A DNA stretch of 64,000 nucleotides from Caldicellulosiruptor obsidiansis OB47 (GCF_000145215.1 NC_014392.1:1744001-1808000); one strand, 5' to 3'; positions 39,401-50,589 are shown, counted from the stretch's first letter. Made by a program: numbers and translations. The notes: generated by a model from the sequence alone, not told the origin.

Positions 39401-39838
39401 TGGTAAAGGAGTTCGTTCAAATGTATTACCTTTATCTTTTGAACGTAAAAGAACCCCATTCATATTTGTCCAACTATTTGTATAGGTACCTGCAGCAATA
39501 TACAGTCGATTTGGATCAACAGGGTCAGTGGCAATACTCTCCACACCTAACAAATTCCACTCATCATAGCTTACCCAATTCATAAGCTGAGTCCATGTAT
39601 TCCCACCATCTGTACTTCTATAAGCGCCACCAATATCTGTTCTTACATAAACTAGGTTCTTTTCTTTAGGATTGAAAACTATTCCTGTAATAAAACCGCC
39701 ACCACCCTCAATCTTTACATTTTTCCAAATGTACTTTTGAGTAGTGACTACACTCTCCGCCCTAACTGGAATGATTAAGCCATACATAGTTGTGCATAAA
39801 AAGATAATTGCAATAAATAACGCTATACCCCTTCGCAT
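34145..39838 (-). CDS. Secreted GH74-CBM3-CBM3-GH48 enzyme (CelF-type)
   Basis: 1897 residues. The signal peptide (about 1-28) is followed by a GH74 seven-bladed propeller pair (about 29-760) with many BNR-type repeats such as [13 protein letters not shown]. Then a Pro/Thr linker, CBM3 (about 830-986), a linker, CBM3 (about 1049-1205), a linker and GH48 (about 1260-1897). GH74 members attack xyloglucan and beta-glucan; GH48 is a reducing-end cellobiohydrolase. CBM3 modules bind crystalline cellulose. The GH48 part appears identical to that of celA. The start ATG has GAGGGGGTTAAG before it. The layout equals that of CelF of the genus. Confidence 0.95.
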   Translation of the reverse strand: MRRGIALFIAIIFLCTTMYGLIIPVRAESVVTTQKYIWKNVKIEGGGGFITGIVFNPKEKNLVYVRTDIGGAYRSTDGGNTWTQLMNWVSYDEWNLLGVESIATDPVDPNRLYIAAGTYTNSWTNMNGVLLRSKDKGNTFERTPLPFKLGGNMPGRNMGERLAIDPNNNSILYLGTREGNGLWKSTDYGVTWKKVENFPNPGTYVEDPNCPYDYLNHITGIVWVVFDPTSGKPGEGSKVIYVGVADKNTSIYYTKDGGQTWEALPGQPTGLLPQHAKLSSDGMLYITYSNTQGPYNGDDGEVWRYNTKTGEWKNISPMPAKDTYFGYGGLAVDAQNPKVVMVAALSSWWPDTYIWRSTDGGETWKCIWEWAGYPNRTLHYTMDISAAPWLNFGITNPIPPETSPKLGWMVAALEIDPFNSDRMLYGTGATLYGCDDLTKWDKGEKITIKVKGIGIEETSVAALVSPPIGPHLFSAIYDIAGFRHDDLEKAPNWTYTQPNMGSTTDIDYAELNPNFMVRVGNVDKTWNPNTNRIGFSYDGGKSWFQGNQEPQGMTEGGTVAAAADASVVVWAPKGAPVSYSTDNGNTWYECANVPSGAIVYSDRVNPNKFYAFKDGKFYISSDKGKTFVQSPPSGLPTSGNFKAVPGREGDIWLVGNNGMWHSVDGGYTFTKIANVEEAASIGFGKPAEGKTYPAIYTYAKINGIRGIFRSDDAGASWVRINDDNNQFGCANADITGDPRVYGRVFVATNGLGIKWGEIADSATIPTSTPVSTTASPTPTPTPTVTSTPTPTPTASVTPTPTPTQTTTPTPTVTPTPTVTATPTPVPSSSPATGGQIKVLYKNMETNATTNTIRPWLKVVNSGSSAIDLSRVTIRYWYTVDGDKAQSAISDWAQIGASNVTFKFVKLSSSVSGADYYLEIGFKSGAGQLQPGKDTGEIQIRFNKSDWSNYNQGNDWSWAQSMTSYGENVKVTAYIDGVLVWGQEPSGATPAPTVTPKPTATPTVTPTPTVTITPTPTPTPTPTPTPTATPTPTPTPTVTVAPTPTPSSSPATGGQIKVLYKNMETNATTNTIRPWLKVVNSGSSAIDLSRVTIRYWYTVDGDKTQSAVSDWAQIGASNVTFKFVKLSGSVSGADYYLEIGFKSGAGQLQPGKDTGEIQIRFNKSDWSNYNQGNDWSWAQSMTSYGENVKVTAYIDGVLVWGQEPSGATAAPVATPTPTPAPTATPTPTPTPTPAPTPTSTLTPTSTPTPTPTPTVTVAPTPTPSSTPSGLGEYGQRFMWLWNKIHDPANGYFNQDGIPYHSVETLICEAPDYGHLTTSEAFSYYVWLEAVYGKLTGDWSKFKTAWDTLEKYMIPSAEDQPIRSYDPNKPATYAGEWETPDKYPSPLEFNVPVGKDPLHNELVSTYGSTLMYGMHWLMDVDNWYGYGKRGDGVSRASFINTFQRGPEESVWETVPHPSWEEFKWGGPNGFLDLFIKDQNYSKQWRYTDAPDADARAIQATYWAKVWAKEQGKFNEISSYVAKAAKMGDYLRYAMFDKYFKPLGCQDKNAAGGTGYDSAHYLLSWYYAWGGALDGAWSWKIGCSHAHFGYQNPMAAWALANDSDMKPKSPTGANDWAKSLKRQIEFYRWLQSAEGAIAGGATNSWNGRYEKYPAGTATFYGMAYEPNPVYRDPGSNTWFGFQAWSMQRVAEYYYVTGDKDAGALLEKWVSWIKSVVKLNSDGTFAIPSTLDWSGQPDTWKGTYTGNPNLHVKVVDYGTDLGITASLANALLYYSAGTKKYGVFDEEAKNLAKELLDRMWKLYRDNKGLSAPEKRADYKRFFEQEVYIPAGWTGKMPNGDVIKSGVKFIDIRSKYKQDPDWPKLEAAYKSGQVPEFRYHRFWAQCDIAIANATYEILFGNQ
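36222..36690 (-). repeat. CBM3 module copy 1 (GH74-GH48 gene, next to GH48)
   Basis: One of eight nearly identical CBM3 coding repeats of about 470 bp, from [15 protein letters not shown] to [12 protein letters not shown]. This copy carries the variant KTQSAVSDW with LSGSVSG, shared with 54154-54622. Confidence 0.9.
36879..37347 (-). repeat. CBM3 module copy 2 (GH74-GH48 gene, after GH74)
   Basis: Variant KAQSAISDW with LSSSVSG, the same combination as the last CBM3 of CelA at 59001-59469. Confidence 0.9.
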
Positions 39839-40110
39839 CTTAACCCCCTCTTTTCAGTTATGGATTTAATAGTCTGAGTTAGGTAATTGAAAATTATACT
39901 TTATCTTGAGTTTCTATCACCTCACTTCTGTCTTTCGTATTGTATTAAATTTTATACACGCTTCCTATCATGTATCATTTTATATTTTTAAGGCAAATTA
40001 ATTCTATCATTATTTTGCAAATAATTATTACAATATTGCTCTTTTTTATATTAACAATTGTTGCATTTTTCCTAAACTTCTATGCAAGTAGAATCAATTT
40101 AAATTTTTGC

Positions 40111-41112
40111 TTAAAGATCTTTTGTTCTATCCTTATAAACATTGATTTTAGATGACTTCTTTAAATTTTCAATGTATAACCTAAAAACTTGGTCTTTCTT
40201 TTGTTTCATCAACTTTGATTGAATTTCTCCTTTTACTTCATCAAGAGGCATGTATTTTTCATCAAGTACTTTTACTATATGATAGCCTTTTATAGTCTTT
40301 ATTATATTACTGACTTGTCCAACGGCTAATTTAAACACTTCCTCTTCAAAAACACTACCATACTCTGCTTCTTTTTCGCCTTTCCTAAAGTAATCAATTA
40401 TTCCTTTTGTTATCCCTACACTTTCATCCTCTGTGTACTTTTTGACTAACTTTTCAAAATCCTCTCCCTTTTTTAATTCAGATACTATCTTATTTGCAAT
40501 TTCTCTTTTTTGAACATCCTCCTCCTCATTCTCCACCTTTAGAAAAATGTCCATGATTTTTATCTTCTTAAACTGATTTTTATTAGTATTATAGTAATTA
40601 ACTATCTCTGAGTCACTAACAGTTGTTTTGCTTGTAATAGAACTGTAAAGTTTATTAATGATTCTAGTCTTATGCAAGTCTCTGTAAAAATGATTTTCAT
40701 CTGAACCTATTTTTCGGAGATACTGGTTAAAGTAACTCCTCATTTCCTCGTTTGCCTTTAGTTCTTCAATATATTTTTTTATTTCTTCTTCTTCTTGCTT
40801 TGTGAGATAAATATTTCTTCTTCTGGCATCCTGTAAGCACAGCAATTCTTCTGTTAAAATCGTAAACAACTCATCTTTCAATAACTCTCTATATGTTTTT
40901 CCGTTAAACACTTGATCCAAGATGTCTGCACGTGAAGAAAATTGAATTGCATTCTCTTTCAGGGTATTAAACCTTATTTTGTACTCTCTTTTGGTAACTT
41001 GTTCTCCATTTACTTCTAACACTACCTTGTGATCATCAATTATCCTTGCAATTTTACCCTTAAAAATAAACAACGACAAGATGATTGAAATAAGCAATAT
41101 ACCCATTACCAA
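40111..41112 (-). CDS. prsA: PrsA-like foldase (PpiC/parvulin), possible frameshift at the start
   Basis: 333 residues: a membrane/signal segment (GILLISIILSLFIF), an N-terminal SurA-like helical domain (EVNGEQVTKREYKIRF) and a parvulin-type peptidyl-prolyl isomerase domain (about 190-295, ending VSNIIKTIKGYHIVKVLDEK). It should help exported enzymes fold outside the membrane. The open frame begins at TTG or the internal ATG with no ribosome binding site. An ideal AGGAGG and ATG (41130-41132) lie just upstream but in another frame. Adding one A to the A7 run at 41120-41126 would join them into a normal signal peptide. It sits between the cellulase genes, fitting a dedicated secretion helper. 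Confidence 0.82.
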   Translation of the reverse strand: MVMGILLISIILSLFIFKGKIARIIDDHKVVLEVNGEQVTKREYKIRFNTLKENAIQFSSRADILDQVFNGKTYRELLKDELFTILTEELLCLQDARRRNIYLTKQEEEEIKKYIEELKANEEMRSYFNQYLRKIGSDENHFYRDLHKTRIINKLYSSITSKTTVSDSEIVNYYNTNKNQFKKIKIMDIFLKVENEEEDVQKREIANKIVSELKKGEDFEKLVKKYTEDESVGITKGIIDYFRKGEKEAEYGSVFEEEVFKLAVGQVSNIIKTIKGYHIVKVLDEKYMPLDEVKGEIQSKLMKQKKDQVFRLYIENLKKSSKINVYKDRTKDL

Positions 41113-41204
41113 AAATAGATTTTTTTATTCATAATAAACCTCCTCAATTTAAAATTTTTTGCTTACTCATTTTTTGTGGGTTAATCATTATAACTATTTC
41201 ATAA

Positions 41205-42743
41205 TTATTTCTTTAGAATAATAACTTTCATGCCTTTCTTTGTAGTATATGCCCAAATATTGTCATTAATTCTCATCATAGAAAACGTTTTGAATCTGTA
41301 AAAGTATTTTTTATTATTCTTAATTACTATGAGAAACCAGGTATCATTTTGTCTTGCAAATATATAATTCCTTGTATGAAGTGTAATTTGGTCAAATTTC
41401 GGTTTCAGCAGTATCTTGCCCGTCTTTAGCAGCACACCCCATTTGCCATTTTTTAGAAATGCTACGTATCCATCTTTTACTTCGCCTATTAAATCATAGT
41501 TCAGTGGTGTTAAAGCTCCCCCGTTCATTTTCGCTAACCCCCACTTTCCATTGAGATAAACTACAATTATGTCTTTGTCTGCTATCCAGATAGAATCATA
41601 CTTTGGCTTAATAACAAACTTCCCATTTTCTGCAATCAACCCCCACTTGTCTTTAACCTTGACTGCCGCAAAACCATTGTTAAATACTGTTATATCATGT
41701 GCTTTTATATCTATCGTCTTTCGTGAATCAAGATTTACTAAGGTTATGACTCCATTATTTTGTTTTATTGAAATCGTTTTGTTTGAAGAAACAACTAGCG
41801 AATCCCTTTTAAAAGCTTTAGCTAACATTTTACCGTCAGAAAACATAATGTACAACTTTTTATCTTTTTTAAGCTCCAACCAGCCTTCATTGTGGACCCA
41901 TATTTCATCATAAATCGCCGGATAAACTTCTGATAATGTTTCAAGATTTAAAATGCCCCACTTATTGTTTCTCATAACAGGTAACATTTTCCCAATGTTT
42001 AATGAAAAGTTGCTATAGTTGTCTTTACTTTCCTTTTTGTTTGTGATCGATATTACTTTGTAACTATCTTTTTCTTTAGCAACAATGACACCCTTGTAAT
42101 TCAAAATTTGTATCTCTTTGTATTTTAATGGTACAATTTGATTTCCTTTTTCATCGATAATTCCCCATTTATTATACTTTTTGGCTTGAATCATTTTGCT
42201 TGGATGTATAATTATGTCTTGATACTGAGGCTTTAAAGTATATTTACCTGACTTATCTATAATTCCCCACCTGTTGTTCACACACACAGCTGCAAGCTGG
42301 TTTGTAAATGCAGTTACATTGTCAAATTGTGGTTTTAGCTTAACTTTCCCATAGATATCAATAAAGCCCCATTTATTTTTAAGCTTGACTGGAATCATTC
42401 CCTCACTTTCTAATAGTATCCTTTCATATGTTGGCTTTACTATAATATTTCCCTTTATATCCATTATCCCCCATTTATCATTCTTTTCAAACATAACTAA
42501 TTTACTATTGAGATATGCTACATTTTGATAACTTTCATCTGAGACTGAAAAAAATTGGTTAGCAATATTTTTTTTGATTACAATTGTTGTTGTGCTATAT
42601 ATTGTTGTTATCAATAAGGATAAAATTAATATGATTATAAAACTTTTTACAATAGGCAACCTCAAAAGTTCTTTGAACTGAATTTTCGTTTGCTGTTTTT
42701 TTTGCTTACCTTTTTGTCTTTTGTTTCTCTTTTTACTCTTCAT
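41205..42743 (-). CDS. WG-repeat protein with N-terminal membrane anchor
   Basis: 512 residues. A very basic N terminus (many KR/K residues) precedes one membrane helix (about 31-52). The rest is made of some ten WG repeats of the form KWGIID-x-GK-x-xxKPxYDxI (for example NKWGFIDIYGKVKLKPQFD). These beta-rich repeats are found in many bacterial surface proteins, and no enzymatic role is known. The predicted topology puts the repeats outside. It lies 92 bp upstream of prsA and 15 bp after the glycosyltransferase gene, so it is probably cotranscribed. Confidence 0.85.
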   Translation of the reverse strand: MKSKKRNKRQKGKQKKQQTKIQFKELLRLPIVKSFIIILILSLLITTIYSTTTIVIKKNIANQFFSVSDESYQNVAYLNSKLVMFEKNDKWGIMDIKGNIIVKPTYERILLESEGMIPVKLKNKWGFIDIYGKVKLKPQFDNVTAFTNQLAAVCVNNRWGIIDKSGKYTLKPQYQDIIIHPSKMIQAKKYNKWGIIDEKGNQIVPLKYKEIQILNYKGVIVAKEKDSYKVISITNKKESKDNYSNFSLNIGKMLPVMRNNKWGILNLETLSEVYPAIYDEIWVHNEGWLELKKDKKLYIMFSDGKMLAKAFKRDSLVVSSNKTISIKQNNGVITLVNLDSRKTIDIKAHDITVFNNGFAAVKVKDKWGLIAENGKFVIKPKYDSIWIADKDIIVVYLNGKWGLAKMNGGALTPLNYDLIGEVKDGYVAFLKNGKWGVLLKTGKILLKPKFDQITLHTRNYIFARQNDTWFLIVIKNNKKYFYRFKTFSMMRINDNIWAYTTKKGMKVIILKK

Positions 42744-42758
42744 TCTTTACCACCCCTC

Positions 42759-44252
42759 CTAAAGTATTTTCTTTTGTTTTCGTGTATTCATGCTATCATA
42801 CCTACACATTTTTTTGTGCTTTAGCAGGCTGCTAGTAATAATATAAAGTGACACAATGAGAATGACAATATTCGCTATTGCCACTAAAAAATTTGAAAAT
42901 TCTCTTTGAACAAAATAAACGTTTGACAGAGAAAGATTCAAAACCTTCGATATATTCATAAAGGTCAACAAGGAAATAATCATTGATATCCTTAACCATC
43001 TTATGTCATTAATCAGTACATATACCATTAGACAAAATAACCATGCAAATATCGAATATCTTTCATGCATACCTGTCATAAGGTTATAAGAAAGTAAGCC
43101 AATTACAAAACCACCTTGCAGGAGATACCTTAGTTGGATTAAATGATCATTTGTTTTTTTTAATCCAATGCCAATTAGCACCAACACCAAAATGTATGCA
43201 ATTGCCAAAATAATTATATTTATGCAATTGTACATACCTCCTGTTTTGACCCAATTTAAGCCTCCTGCGTAATAGATATTAAATGCATTTACTGTGTAAT
43301 AAGGATATTCTCCTGCTATTTTTATAAAGAACTTTGGAAGCCATAAAATCTCCTTATGAGGCATGAAAAGAAAATACAATCCGCCGCTTACAATGCTAAA
43401 AGAAATTATTTGTTTTATTATGTCCACTGTTCTATTTCTAAGCCAAAGATTGTATACCCAGTATAGTACTATTAGCGGAAAATATAGGATAAATTGAGGT
43501 TTTGTGAACAATAAATAGGCTGCTACACATCCAACTAAAATATGGGCATTGTAAACTAAGCTAACAAATAGCATAACCAACAACATGGATACAAAGCTGT
43601 CACTCTGTCCCCACATTGATGAGAGCAAAATTAGTGCGGGATTAAACAAAATTATTGTACTTTCCTCACGAGTTGGTCGACTTCCACACTTTTGCTTAAG
43701 GCCTAACACCATTACTCCAATGGCAATGTCAGCTAAGATGTTCGGTAATTTAATAAGTAGGTCATCTGAAATGGTACTGTGGACTATCGAAGCAATGTTT
43801 TTAAATAATTCTAAGATGATTAAATATCCTGGCAGGTAGTCAATAAAAACGTTCTTCTCATAAATGTTGAACATATCAGTTGAAGCAATGTTCATCCATG
43901 CCTTGAAACAATTTACATCTATCGGATGTCCTGATATTGCACCACCTAAAGCCAATCTTACAAAAAATGCGGTGAATAGCATCCATATGAATTCTATTCT
44001 TGAAATCTGCGATTTGTTGCAAAAGTTTAAATAGTAGCTGTAAAAAATAATTCCAATTATTGTTATAATACTCACTATTATTCTATTCGGCTGCCTGCTT
44101 TTAAACATCACTTCACCGAAATTAGCCATCCACCAGCCTAACGGCAATATTGTAATTAGTATACTGTATGTTATTATTGCTACAACTTTTTTATTTGCAA
44201 CGTCAAGCTTCTTTACTGCTTCATACTTTCTATTTGACATCTTGTTTTCCAT
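42759..44252 (-). CDS. Multi-pass membrane glycosyltransferase-like protein
   Basis: 497 residues with about ten or more membrane helices. The first periplasmic loop contains HPIDVNCFKAWMNIA and YEKNVFIDYLPGYL. LFNPALILLSSMWGQSDSF lies further on. This resembles polyprenyl-phosphate-sugar-dependent GT-C enzymes (PMT/GT39/GT87-like). It is adjacent to a clear GT39 protein gene and probably works with it in glycosylating secreted enzymes. GGGGAG lies directly before the first ATG; the ATG four codons later is also possible. Confidence 0.75.
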   Translation of the reverse strand: MENKMSNRKYEAVKKLDVANKKVVAIITYSILITILPLGWWMANFGEVMFKSRQPNRIIVSIITIIGIIFYSYYLNFCNKSQISRIEFIWMLFTAFFVRLALGGAISGHPIDVNCFKAWMNIASTDMFNIYEKNVFIDYLPGYLIILELFKNIASIVHSTISDDLLIKLPNILADIAIGVMVLGLKQKCGSRPTREESTIILFNPALILLSSMWGQSDSFVSMLLVMLFVSLVYNAHILVGCVAAYLLFTKPQFILYFPLIVLYWVYNLWLRNRTVDIIKQIISFSIVSGGLYFLFMPHKEILWLPKFFIKIAGEYPYYTVNAFNIYYAGGLNWVKTGGMYNCINIIILAIAYILVLVLIGIGLKKTNDHLIQLRYLLQGGFVIGLLSYNLMTGMHERYSIFAWLFCLMVYVLINDIRWLRISMIISLLTFMNISKVLNLSLSNVYFVQREFSNFLVAIANIVILIVSLYIITSSLLKHKKMCRYDSMNTRKQKKIL

Positions 44253-44280
44253 TCTCCCCTTCTCTATTTACACAACTTTG

Positions 44281-45981
44281 TTAGAATATCCAACTCTTCA
44301 TTATCTTTAGCATATCAATGTATTTTGCTGACACAGTCAAACCGCTCACAGCAGGATAGTATATGATAAGCATAATCAGAGCTAAACTACTTACTGTCAT
44401 TGCGACTTTTTCTTTTAATCCTTGCTTTAGATTTAGATTATCAATTGCCATAGCTATCGCTATGTAAAGCCAAGGTAATGCGAGGTAATAATGATATATG
44501 AACTTGATTCTACCTATAAACATCCATGGAACAATTGAAGATATATAGCTTGCAATTACTATAAAAGAACTCAAATTGTTTTTGGGATTTTTCAGAGCCA
44601 CTATCAATAAATATGCCAGCGCTAACAATCCTAGACCCCACATAACTGGATTCCCTAAATATGCAATAGTCGAACGTAAATTACTTGGCAACGAATTGTC
44701 ATAATAAGCCCATAGTGGTTTTGTTGACAATAGCCATTGATACCACTCAGAAGAAAATGGATGCGTTGCCACTAATGTCGAATGGTATTTCCAAATATGG
44801 TTTTGTAACATTACAAAATCACTTATGACTGCCCCTGGCAGGTTATGATATGGATATTTTATTGTTATTGGCAGGTATGTGAGATAATAAGGTATTATAA
44901 AAGCTATGATGGATAATAATCCATTCTTGATTGTCTTTATAACCCAATTTTTGTCATTACTTTTTATAAGATTATACACTCTATATGCGAATGAAATTGT
45001 TAAAATAGGTGTAATTGAATACAAAGCATTCCATTTACATGCAAATGCTAATCCTCCAGTTGAAAATGACAAAAAGTACGCTAAATTCGTTTTGGATAAT
45101 TTTTCTTTCCTGTTTAGTATACTACTTATGTACGACATTCCAAAAATTGAACATAAAAGAATAAAAAACAAACTGAATGTATCGAGGTTCGCTGTTCTCG
45201 ACAAGCTATTATGCAAAAAGTCACTTGCCATCAATATTATAACTGCTATTCCGCACCAAAATGAGGGTTTGTGTAGCTTAGTGAATAAAATTAGTATAAG
45301 AACCAACGCAATTGAACCAAAAATTAAATTAACAATTCTCCATCCAAATGGATTTACCCCCCATATTGCCATTCCAACTGATATTAACCATTTACCTAAG
45401 GGTGGATGAACTAAATCATAAGGCGGCAACCCCTTTAACAGTTCGTAGGCTGTTCTTGCATGATATATCTCATCAAAATATGAACTGTAACGGTAACTTA
45501 CTATACTTTTCATTTTGGTTTGCTCATCAACTAAATTATAAGGATTTCCTGAATAGTTGAAGCCTTTTAAAATACCAATTGCTGCGTTTGAAAAATCTAT
45601 AAACTGTTTGTCATCTTTTTTTGCTGCAATTTCTCTAATCTCAAGACCATTTCCATGTGTCACGATAAGCACTTTGTCAACGACGTTATTAACTGATATT
45701 ACCTTACCTTGAAAAAAGGCTGATTGGACAGATTGTTGGAATATTACAGAGTTATCGTTCAAAAATTGTATATCAACTTTCCCATCTCCGTAACCAAAAT
45801 AGATAAAGAAGTCCTTTATAAACATCTTGGGTGAAATTCTCACTTCAATTGTACTGCCCTCTTCTTTGGATGCCCAATATGTCGTTGGTATTTCTCTTGA
45901 GCCAATGGAAATAACCTGGAGAATAAAGTATCCCGTGGCAATCAGAATTGAGAGTAATAATAATACATTTTTGTTTTTCAT
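44281..45981 (-). CDS. GT39-type protein O-mannosyltransferase-like membrane protein
   Basis: 566 residues with a GT-C membrane fold. The first external loop has the PMT signature YFDEIYHARTAYELLKG and HPPLGKWLISVG, including the acidic FDE catalytic motif. RTANLDTFSLFF is the second family motif. PMT/GT39 enzymes move sugars from lipid carriers to Ser/Thr of exported proteins. The neighbours encode CBM3 cellulases with long Pro/Thr linkers, which are known to be glycosylated in this genus, so the linkers are the likely acceptors. The sugar is not shown by the sequence. Confidence 0.88.
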   Translation of the reverse strand: MKNKNVLLLLSILIATGYFILQVISIGSREIPTTYWASKEEGSTIEVRISPKMFIKDFFIYFGYGDGKVDIQFLNDNSVIFQQSVQSAFFQGKVISVNNVVDKVLIVTHGNGLEIREIAAKKDDKQFIDFSNAAIGILKGFNYSGNPYNLVDEQTKMKSIVSYRYSSYFDEIYHARTAYELLKGLPPYDLVHPPLGKWLISVGMAIWGVNPFGWRIVNLIFGSIALVLILILFTKLHKPSFWCGIAVIILMASDFLHNSLSRTANLDTFSLFFILLCSIFGMSYISSILNRKEKLSKTNLAYFLSFSTGGLAFACKWNALYSITPILTISFAYRVYNLIKSNDKNWVIKTIKNGLLSIIAFIIPYYLTYLPITIKYPYHNLPGAVISDFVMLQNHIWKYHSTLVATHPFSSEWYQWLLSTKPLWAYYDNSLPSNLRSTIAYLGNPVMWGLGLLALAYLLIVALKNPKNNLSSFIVIASYISSIVPWMFIGRIKFIYHYYLALPWLYIAIAMAIDNLNLKQGLKEKVAMTVSSLALIMLIIYYPAVSGLTVSAKYIDMLKIMKSWIF

Positions 45982-46302
45982 TAATTTTTCACTCCTTTGC
46001 TTTTATTGTATATGTTGACAGCCAAACACTGCTTAGAAATTTTTTTAATTGTTTTATTTTTTTAATTGTTTTAGTAATTAAAAAAATATAACATTGGTTG
46101 CGTAGAGTTCTTCTGATGACTTTCTAATAATTATACACTTAACACTCTTCAATGCAACATTTTTAACAATCGATAATGCATAAAATTTTTATAGGATGGG
46201 TATTCTGGACAAATACGAGTATAAAGCATTCTATTCAGTTGTGATTAAGTTAATGGTTCAAATTTTTGATATTTTTTTGCATAACGTGTGTTTCATAAAA
46301 TC
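45982..46302. other. Leader region of the glycosyltransferase group
   Basis: AT-rich stretch between the GT39 gene and the terminator of the upstream enzyme gene. GGAG lies 8 bp before the GT39 start. No gene is seen. It probably contains the promoter for the 40.1-46.0 kb gene group. Confidence 0.4.
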
Positions 46303-46334
46303 AACAGGGCGGGCGTATAGAAGACCCACCCTGT
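46303..46334 (-). terminator. Putative intrinsic terminator of the GH9-GH5 gene
   Basis: Stem of ACAGGGTGGG with CCCGCCCTGT (G-U tolerated) and an 11-nt loop, followed on the minus strand by TGATTTTAT, a weak U tract. Confidence 0.7.
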
Positions 46335-46407
46335 CATTTGACTAAATAATTCATATATTAGTGCTAATTGGACTATCATATCTTTCAAATAATTTTCGCA
46401 CTTCACT

Positions 46408-49400
46408 TTATTTAGCACCAATCGCATTAGTTTTATACCATTGTCCCCATGGAGTTGGATTATTGGGATCCCAATTGTTTACCATGTCCAAATAACCTAC
46501 ATAGCTCGAATTGCCACACCAAGACCAGCTAAAAAGTCCTATCTTGTATTGTTTTGCATACCTGACAATAGCTTCCTCGTCAGGATCACCATCTGTATGC
46601 TGATGCCCAAACTCCCCAATAACTAATGGCAGCCCTTTCTCCACAAATGACTTGATATATTCTTCTACCTTGCTTGCTGTATTGTATACACCGTACATAT
46701 GAATCGAAAATACCAAATTGCGCAGCGGATCTGCTTCCATTATGCTCTGGGCATTGTCTCTCATAGTATTAGACCAATCCTGCCCCCAGTTCGGCGCATC
46801 CACCATTATCGTGTGTTTGAATCCTGCATCCCTTAGCGCTTTTATAGCATTCTTCGTGTCATTAACCCAGTTTTGATAGTTATTGTTCCCATACGGCTCA
46901 TTACCAATGTTTATTATAACAAAATCCTCATTACCTTCTAACACACTCTTTATCTCTTTCCAGTATTCTACTGCTTGTGCCAATGAACATGCTGCCCCGT
47001 CCTCACCATATCCTGTCGTGTCGTGAACTTCTAATACAATAGCTCTGAACCCAAGACTTCTTGACAATGATATAATATTTGCCACTTCGCTTGCTGGTAT
47101 CTTCGTCCATCGGTAGCCATTACTCAGCACTACCCTCACAGAGTTCATACCCCATGACCTTATTCCTCGCAATGCCGTCTCCAGTTTATCTCTGTACCAG
47201 CAATGTGCGTGATTGGTTCCTATTAATGTGCTAGTATCTATTCTCACTATCCCACTGCTCGGCGTTGGTGTAGGTGTCGGTGTAACTGTCACCGTCGGCG
47301 TTGGGGTTAACGTTGGGGTTGGTGTTGGAGTAGGCGTTGTTGTCACTGTTGGGGTTGGCGTTACTGTTGGTGTCGCAGTTGGTTTCGGTGTTACTGTTGG
47401 GGCTGGTGTCGCTCCACTCGGCTCCTGACCCCATACCAGCACTCCATCTATATACGCCGTTACCTTCACATTCTCTCCATAACTCGTCATGCTCTGTGCC
47501 CATGACCAGTCATTTCCCTGATTGTAATTGCTCCAGTCACTCTTGTTAAACCTTATCTGTATCTCCCCTGTGTCCTTCCCAGGCTGCAACTGACCCGCTC
47601 CACTCTTAAATCCTATCTCTAAATAATAGTCCGCTCCACTTACGCTACTACTCAGCTTCACAAACTTGAATGTCACATTGCTTGCTCCTATCTGTGCCCA
47701 GTCACTTACCGCACTCTGTGCCTTGTCTCCATCTACCGTGTACCAGTACCTTATCGTTACCCTGCTCAAATCTATCGCACTGCTACCACTATTTACTACC
47801 TTCAACCACGGTCTTATCGTGTTCGTCGTAGCATTTGTCTCCATGTTCTTATACAATACCTTTATCTGCCCACCTGTTGCCGGACTGCTGCTCGGTGTTG
47901 GCGTCGGTGCCACCGTCACTGTCGGTGTCGGCGTCGGTGTTGGAGTAGCAGTTGGTGTTGGTGTGGGTGTGGGTGTGGGTGTTGGTGTTGGCGTTGTTGT
48001 CACTGTTGGGGTTGGCGTTACTGTTGGTGTCGCAGTTGGTTTCGGTGTTACTGTTGGGGCTGGTGTCGCTCCACTCGGCTCCTGACCCCATACCAGCACT
48101 CCATCTATATACGCCGTTACCTTCACATTCTCTCCATAACTCGTCATGCTCTGTGCCCATGACCAGTCATTTCCCTGATTGTAATTGCTCCAGTCACTCT
48201 TGTTAAACCTTATCTGTATCTCCCCTGTGTCCTTCCCAGGCTGCAACTGACCCGCTCCACTCTTAAATCCTATCTCTAAATAATAGTCCGCTCCACTTAC
48301 GCTACTACTCAGCTTCACAAACTTGAATGTCACATTGCTTGCTCCTATCTGTGCCCAGTCACTTACCGCACTCTGTGCCTTGTCTCCATCTACCGTGTAC
48401 CAGTACCTTATCGTTACCCTGCTCAAATCTATCGCACTGCTACCACTATTTACTACCTTCAACCACGGTCTTATCGTGTTCGTCGTAGCATTTGTCTCCA
48501 TGTTCTTATACAATACCTTTATCTGCCCACCTGTTGCCGGACTGCTGCTCGGTGTTGGCGTCGGTGCCACCGTCACTGTCGGTGTCGGCGTCGGTGTTGG
48601 AGTAGCAGTTGGTGTTGGTGTGGGTGTGGGTGTGGATGTCACGGTTGACGTCGGAGCTGGGATGGAACCTGCTGAACCGCCTGGTTCTTGTCCCCATACC
48701 AAGGTATCACCCTCATAAGCTGCTATGAATTTATTCTTGCTTAAATCTCTAGTTAATCCTGCATAAGATGGATCATTTGTTGGATCCCAAGGAACACCTT
48801 GAGGTACAGATATCTTAAATTGCGCTTGTTTCTTGTGTTCTACTTCTCCACCTGGATATATTTTTGTTCCTGTAAAGTCCACCAGTATATAATAAAGGTT
48901 TTTCGACGCGTTCCAAACATAAGGACCCGATATTTTAGCCCCTTCTGCATAATAAGTGTCTACTTTAACAACGTCAGCACTATACCCTGCATTGATTAGC
49001 TCACTAAGATCGATGAAGTATTTGAACTTTAAATTTTCTGTTACACGTGGAGGCCATCCTGTTCGATTGTAGATATATGAAATTATTTCCGTATAATTTG
49101 CACCTTGCGAATTACCAAATTTAGATTCAACAAAAATTTCATCGTTAGTTGGTGTCTCTATTGCTTTAAAATTAGGTATGGGTTCTCCTCCATACATAAG
49201 GTACATCTTTGCCAATGCACCAACAATGCCGGCATTGTAATCGCAAGCAACCTCGTTTTGTACGTAGTCTGTAATGTCGTCATTATAGCTGTCATCTGAG
49301 CCTGGGCCTCCCACTAAAGCACCATAAAGTATATGACGATGATATTCTGGTATTCGCATACTATTAGCCCATGAGCTATGAGCATTTCTATGATGTGGAT

Positions 49401-50589
49401 GTTGTGGATAATTATGGCCAAATCCTACTAAAAAGCTTCTACCTGTTGAACCTAATGCATAGTTAATCTGACTCTCACCAAATTTTAGATAAGCTGTTCG
49501 CTTATATTCTGGACATCCCGACCAATCTGCATAAACAAACGCTAAGAAAGCAGCAGTTGTAGCATACCTAAGTGAGCCCCACCCTGTTAACCATGCAAGA
49601 CCCTTAGGTGTATATGTTATGTTATATGTCCAATGATTAAGATTTCTTTCAACAGCACCTTTATATATGTCTTTATTAGTAATTTTTGCTAAAAGTAATA
49701 TTGCTCCGTATCTTACATCGTCCCAGCACTGTGTCCATGTATTTGTGCCACCGGCATATTCTGCCATAAGCGCCTCAGCTTTATCTAAATATGATTTGTC
49801 ATTTGTCGCAAGATATAACCACACTGCCGCCCAACCAAGATCATCTATGAAACCACCTGATGTATAAAAGCCCGTTGCTGCTATGTACCCTGTATCGCTG
49901 CGAGTTCTGTCTGCAAAATCAAAAAGATCTATCGCATGCTGTAAATATATGTCCGCTTTCTGTTTATTTCTCTCACGTATTACAATTGATGCAGCTGCTA
50001 AAGATGCTGCTGTCTCAGCAACAACTGAACTAGCAGGGTTATTCAAATCACACTTGTATGCAGGTCGTTTCATTTGCATTACTTCTGCCGGACCCCAGAA
50101 ATTGTGGTCTTCAATTGGATCACCAACTTGATAATAGTATACATACTTTAATGGATGACATTTTACAAAGTAGTCGTTTACCCATTCTATCTGATTGAGT
50201 ATATGTTCAAGCTGCCCGCTCTTCTCAAATGCTGTTCTGTACTCATAAACCGCCCATGCAAGCATTGATGCGCTATATGACATTGGAAGATTAAACTTTA
50301 CATGATCACCTGCATCATGCCAACCACCAGTGAGGTCCAAACCAACATCTTTACCATCATTCAGACCTGAATCTCCACGCCAGTTGTTACGAACCCATGA
50401 CGGTAGTTTACCCGACATTTGGAATTCGTAAAACATAATCGCCTTTTGAAGAGCTTCACCATAGTTAAATGTTGTTGCCGCTTTAGCCTTGTTGTAATTA
50501 TTTCCATGAAAGAAAAGAATGACTTGTAGGAGAAACACTACAATTAAGGATACGGTTAACCCTCTTAGCACTTTTTTAGTTCCCCTCAT
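46408..50589 (-). CDS. Secreted GH9-CBM3c-CBM3-CBM3-GH5 enzyme (CelC-type)
   Basis: 1393 residues. Signal peptide (about 1-38), GH9 endoglucanase (about 40-480) with [18 protein letters not shown] and the acid in [17 protein letters not shown]3c (about 500-650, starting [12 protein letters not shown]) is fused to GH9 as in processive endoglucanases. Two CBM3 modules (about 684-840 and 903-1059) in Pro/Thr linkers follow, then a C-terminal GH5 (about 1105-1393) with [11 protein letters not shown] (acid/base) and LVIGEFGHQ (nucleophile). The GH5 resembles subfamily 8 mannanases. The product would attack cellulose and mannan together. GAGGGGGTTAG precedes the ATG. Confidence 0.94.
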   Translation of the reverse strand: MRGTKKVLRGLTVSLIVVFLLQVILFFHGNNYNKAKAATTFNYGEALQKAIMFYEFQMSGKLPSWVRNNWRGDSGLNDGKDVGLDLTGGWHDAGDHVKFNLPMSYSASMLAWAVYEYRTAFEKSGQLEHILNQIEWVNDYFVKCHPLKYVYYYQVGDPIEDHNFWGPAEVMQMKRPAYKCDLNNPASSVVAETAASLAAASIVIRERNKQKADIYLQHAIDLFDFADRTRSDTGYIAATGFYTSGGFIDDLGWAAVWLYLATNDKSYLDKAEALMAEYAGGTNTWTQCWDDVRYGAILLLAKITNKDIYKGAVERNLNHWTYNITYTPKGLAWLTGWGSLRYATTAAFLAFVYADWSGCPEYKRTAYLKFGESQINYALGSTGRSFLVGFGHNYPQHPHHRNAHSSWANSMRIPEYHRHILYGALVGGPGSDDSYNDDITDYVQNEVACDYNAGIVGALAKMYLMYGGEPIPNFKAIETPTNDEIFVESKFGNSQGANYTEIISYIYNRTGWPPRVTENLKFKYFIDLSELINAGYSADVVKVDTYYAEGAKISGPYVWNASKNLYYILVDFTGTKIYPGGEVEHKKQAQFKISVPQGVPWDPTNDPSYAGLTRDLSKNKFIAAYEGDTLVWGQEPGGSAGSIPAPTSTVTSTPTPTPTPTATPTPTPTPTVTVAPTPTPSSSPATGGQIKVLYKNMETNATTNTIRPWLKVVNSGSSAIDLSRVTIRYWYTVDGDKAQSAVSDWAQIGASNVTFKFVKLSSSVSGADYYLEIGFKSGAGQLQPGKDTGEIQIRFNKSDWSNYNQGNDWSWAQSMTSYGENVKVTAYIDGVLVWGQEPSGATPAPTVTPKPTATPTVTPTPTVTTTPTPTPTPTPTPTPTATPTPTPTPTVTVAPTPTPSSSPATGGQIKVLYKNMETNATTNTIRPWLKVVNSGSSAIDLSRVTIRYWYTVDGDKAQSAVSDWAQIGASNVTFKFVKLSSSVSGADYYLEIGFKSGAGQLQPGKDTGEIQIRFNKSDWSNYNQGNDWSWAQSMTSYGENVKVTAYIDGVLVWGQEPSGATPAPTVTPKPTATPTVTPTPTVTTTPTPTPTPTLTPTPTVTVTPTPTPTPSSGIVRIDTSTLIGTNHAHCWYRDKLETALRGIRSWGMNSVRVVLSNGYRWTKIPASEVANIISLSRSLGFRAIVLEVHDTTGYGEDGAACSLAQAVEYWKEIKSVLEGNEDFVIINIGNEPYGNNNYQNWVNDTKNAIKALRDAGFKHTIMVDAPNWGQDWSNTMRDNAQSIMEADPLRNLVFSIHMYGVYNTASKVEEYIKSFVEKGLPLVIGEFGHQHTDGDPDEEAIVRYAKQYKIGLFSWSWCGNSSYVGYLDMVNNWDPNNPTPWGQWYKTNAIGAK
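47411..47879 (-). repeat. CBM3 module copy 3 (GH9-GH5 gene, next to GH5)
   Basis: Variant KAQSAVSDW with LSSSVSG; appears identical in protein to copy 4. Confidence 0.9.
48068..48536 (-). repeat. CBM3 module copy 4 (GH9-GH5 gene, after CBM3c)
   Basis: Variant KAQSAVSDW with LSSSVSG. The linker on its GH5 side ([20 protein letters not shown]) recurs in the GH10-GH5 and GH74-GH48 genes. Confidence 0.9.
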
